Below are positions 63,024 to 64,000 of a stretch of DNA of 64,000 nt, piece by piece. The stretch lies in contig NZ_AAVU01000034.1 in assembly GCF_000169095.1 (NCBI RefSeq), positions 1 to 64,000 on the forward strand. The letters run 5' to 3'. The position numbers and the translations under genes are program-made. The notes beneath the pieces are model-generated. The model saw only the letters and a program-made list of their open reading frames with translations, had not been told where the DNA came from and did not search any database. This DNA comes from Lyngbya sp. PCC 8106 (lineage in GTDB: Bacteria; Cyanobacteriota; Cyanobacteriia; Cyanobacteriales; Microcoleaceae). Position 1 is the first letter of the stretch, and each line of letters begins with the position of its first letter.

Positions 63024-63401
63024 CTACCCTCTATTATATTTATCATAATGTGAGGAGTATTTTGTGATGTTCTTGATAAATTGTATATGCTCCGTAAGGT
63101 TTGAGTGAGAAACACTTCGCCGTAAAGTAGGCACAGAACCACTTTCCCACCGCCGCAAGGTAGCTTGGGAAATTTCGAGAAATTGAGCCATCTGCATGGG
63201 CTTCAAACCTAATTTCTGTCTGATTCTTTCTGGATTATTTCGTGTGTTTGGTGTGTATCCAGCAGAAATCCTCTTTAAATATTTCAGGAGCAAATTTATT
63301 TTCTCGCCGTTTTTAGCCGAGGGTGTCTCGCCGCGAGACCACCGATAAACGGAGTTTTGGGAGATCTTCAGCAAATCTGCCAGACGTTGACATTGTGTCA
63401 T
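63024..63401 (-). CDS. XRE-type HTH protein with two HTH motifs
   Basis: This 125-residue protein has two helix-turn-helix segments: LADLLKISQNSVYRWSRGET near residue 7 and MAQFLEISQATLRRWESGSV near 70. The repeated S-Q-x-x-x-x-R-W pattern suggests a duplicated Cro/XRE-like domain. The 3' end (HIQFIKNITKYSSHYDKY) is unremarkable. It is probably a transcription regulator; the target is unknown. Confidence 0.7.
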   Translation of the reverse strand: MTQCQRLADLLKISQNSVYRWSRGETPSAKNGEKINLLLKYLKRISAGYTPNTRNNPERIRQKLGLKPMQMAQFLEISQATLRRWESGSVPTLRRSVSHSNLTEHIQFIKNITKYSSHYDKYNRG

Positions 63402-63772
63402 GGTTTCTTTATATATTAATTTACTTTTCTAATATAGCAGTAATTATAATAAGTGTCAAGATATAATAAATAAAATTTTAGATCTAAATTCTGTAATGCC
63501 CGTAGGAATAAGCTTTAAGCTATTATAGATTATAATTAATTTATAATTCGGGGTGTAGTCATCTTGTCATGGACTGTTAAGACTAAGATAGAATGAACCG
63601 GACAAAGCTGGAAATTCTCTCAACGGTTTTTCGGGTCGGGAGTGGAATCCTGACTACACTCTTATTGATATCAGATACTGCGATCACAATGAGTTGAAGC
63701 TTTTTGTACCATTGCTCAGTGGCGAGTCGGGAGATTAATTCTCCAGCTTTAAATGATTCTTTGAAAGCGAAC
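63402..63772. other. Gap between divergent genes
   Basis: This 371 bp is AT-rich up to about 63540. A plus-strand frame at 63593-63700 (MNRTKLEILSTVFRVGSGIL...) is open for about 36 codons but not recognised. The minus-strand frame that overlaps it is antisense to the NmrA-like gene and is not counted. Confidence 0.35.
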
Positions 63773-64000
63773 ATGAGTCCAACTATTCTGGTTACGGGTG
63801 CATCGGGAAATGTGGGTCGAGAAGTTCTTCGCAGCTTGAAGGACAAACCCGCAACGATCCGCATTGCAAGTCGTTCTCCGGTGCCGCTTGGGGAACAACA
63901 AAACCCCAACACCGTTCACCTTGACTTTGAAGATCCAACCACCTATCTTAATGCGATCGCCGGATGCCAGTCCGTGTTTTTGCTTCGTCCCCCTGCCATC
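63773..64000 (+). CDS. NmrA-like NAD(P)-binding protein, 5' part
   Basis: The frame opens at ATG 63773 and runs off the window with 76 codons. It begins PTILVTGASGNVGREVLRSL, a Rossmann-fold dinucleotide-binding motif (TGASGNVG), followed by RIASRSP, HLDFEDPTTY and SVFLLRPPAI, as in NmrA/SDR-type sugar-nucleotide or quinone reductase-like proteins. The rest is outside the window. It is divergent from the HTH gene. Confidence 0.8.
   Translation, partial: MSPTILVTGASGNVGREVLRSLKDKPATIRIASRSPVPLGEQQNPNTVHLDFEDPTTYLNAIAGCQSVFLLRPPAI

Noticed and set aside
63583..63912. 109-codon minus-strand frame
   Set aside because: It is antisense to the NmrA-like gene that starts at 63773, whose Rossmann motif is clear.

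Overview
The window looks like an accessory (defence/conflict) region of a cyanobacterial chromosome, probably a filamentous Oscillatoriales-type organism. The evidence is the many GCGATCGC (HIP1) octamers, heptanucleotide tandem repeats of the CCCCTAA / GGAGTTG kind, GUN4-domain proteins, cyanobacterial-style IS200/IS605 TnpB elements and a photolyase. No rRNA, tRNA or CRISPR array was recognised.

Layout. (1) 1-7904, minus strand: a small PD-(D/E)XK-like protein, a DUF1156 DNA methyltransferase and a SNF2-type helicase with a C-terminal DUF3883 domain form a restriction-like pair. Heptamer repeats have invaded this region, and a four-helix-bundle gene sits inside the methyltransferase in another frame. 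(2) 7905-9257: decayed remnants next to a roughly 250 bp repeat. (3) 9258-28626, minus strand: a 12-gene block with two Hsp70-like ATPases, two paralogous coiled-coil proteins, a further long coiled-coil protein, a radical SAM activase-like protein, three tandem zinc-ribbon/GUN4 proteins, a zinc-ribbon/coiled-coil protein, a tandem-AAA+ ATPase, a zinc-ribbon dynamin-like GTPase and a leading coiled-coil protein. Five of these share the same N-terminal zinc ribbon. This is my best candidate for an undescribed system. (4) 29291-39929: a small membrane protein, then a class 2 DISARM-like set (5-cytosine methyltransferase, DrmA, DrmB and, convergently, a DrmE-like protein) with no DrmC seen. (5) 39930-49030: a second copy of the 250 bp repeat, an ABC-F gene remnant, a dynamin-like GTPase and a 1,774-residue STAND-type NTPase with a nuclease-like N-terminus (Avs-like). 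(6) 49032-53562: a recD2 helicase gene destroyed by two IS200/IS605 elements. (7) 53773-55311: photolyase. (8) 55345-61585, minus strand: a MoxR / SAV_2336-FGE / FGE / VMAP-C-like conflict operon whose two FGE domains end in segments that look like diversity-generating-retroelement variable regions. (9) 61797-64000: a small secreted peptide gene, two small HTH genes and the start of an NmrA-like gene.

How it fits together. Two modification-dependent restriction modules (DUF1156/helicase and DISARM) flank the chaperone-dynamin block. A long upstream repeat with a conserved TTACGGA/TCCGTAA inverted pair lies about 125 bp before both the helicase gene and the drmE-like gene, and a shorter version lies before the first gene of the chaperone-dynamin block. 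This suggests either shared regulation or a composite island. All functions are inferred from motifs read by eye; no database search was possible.
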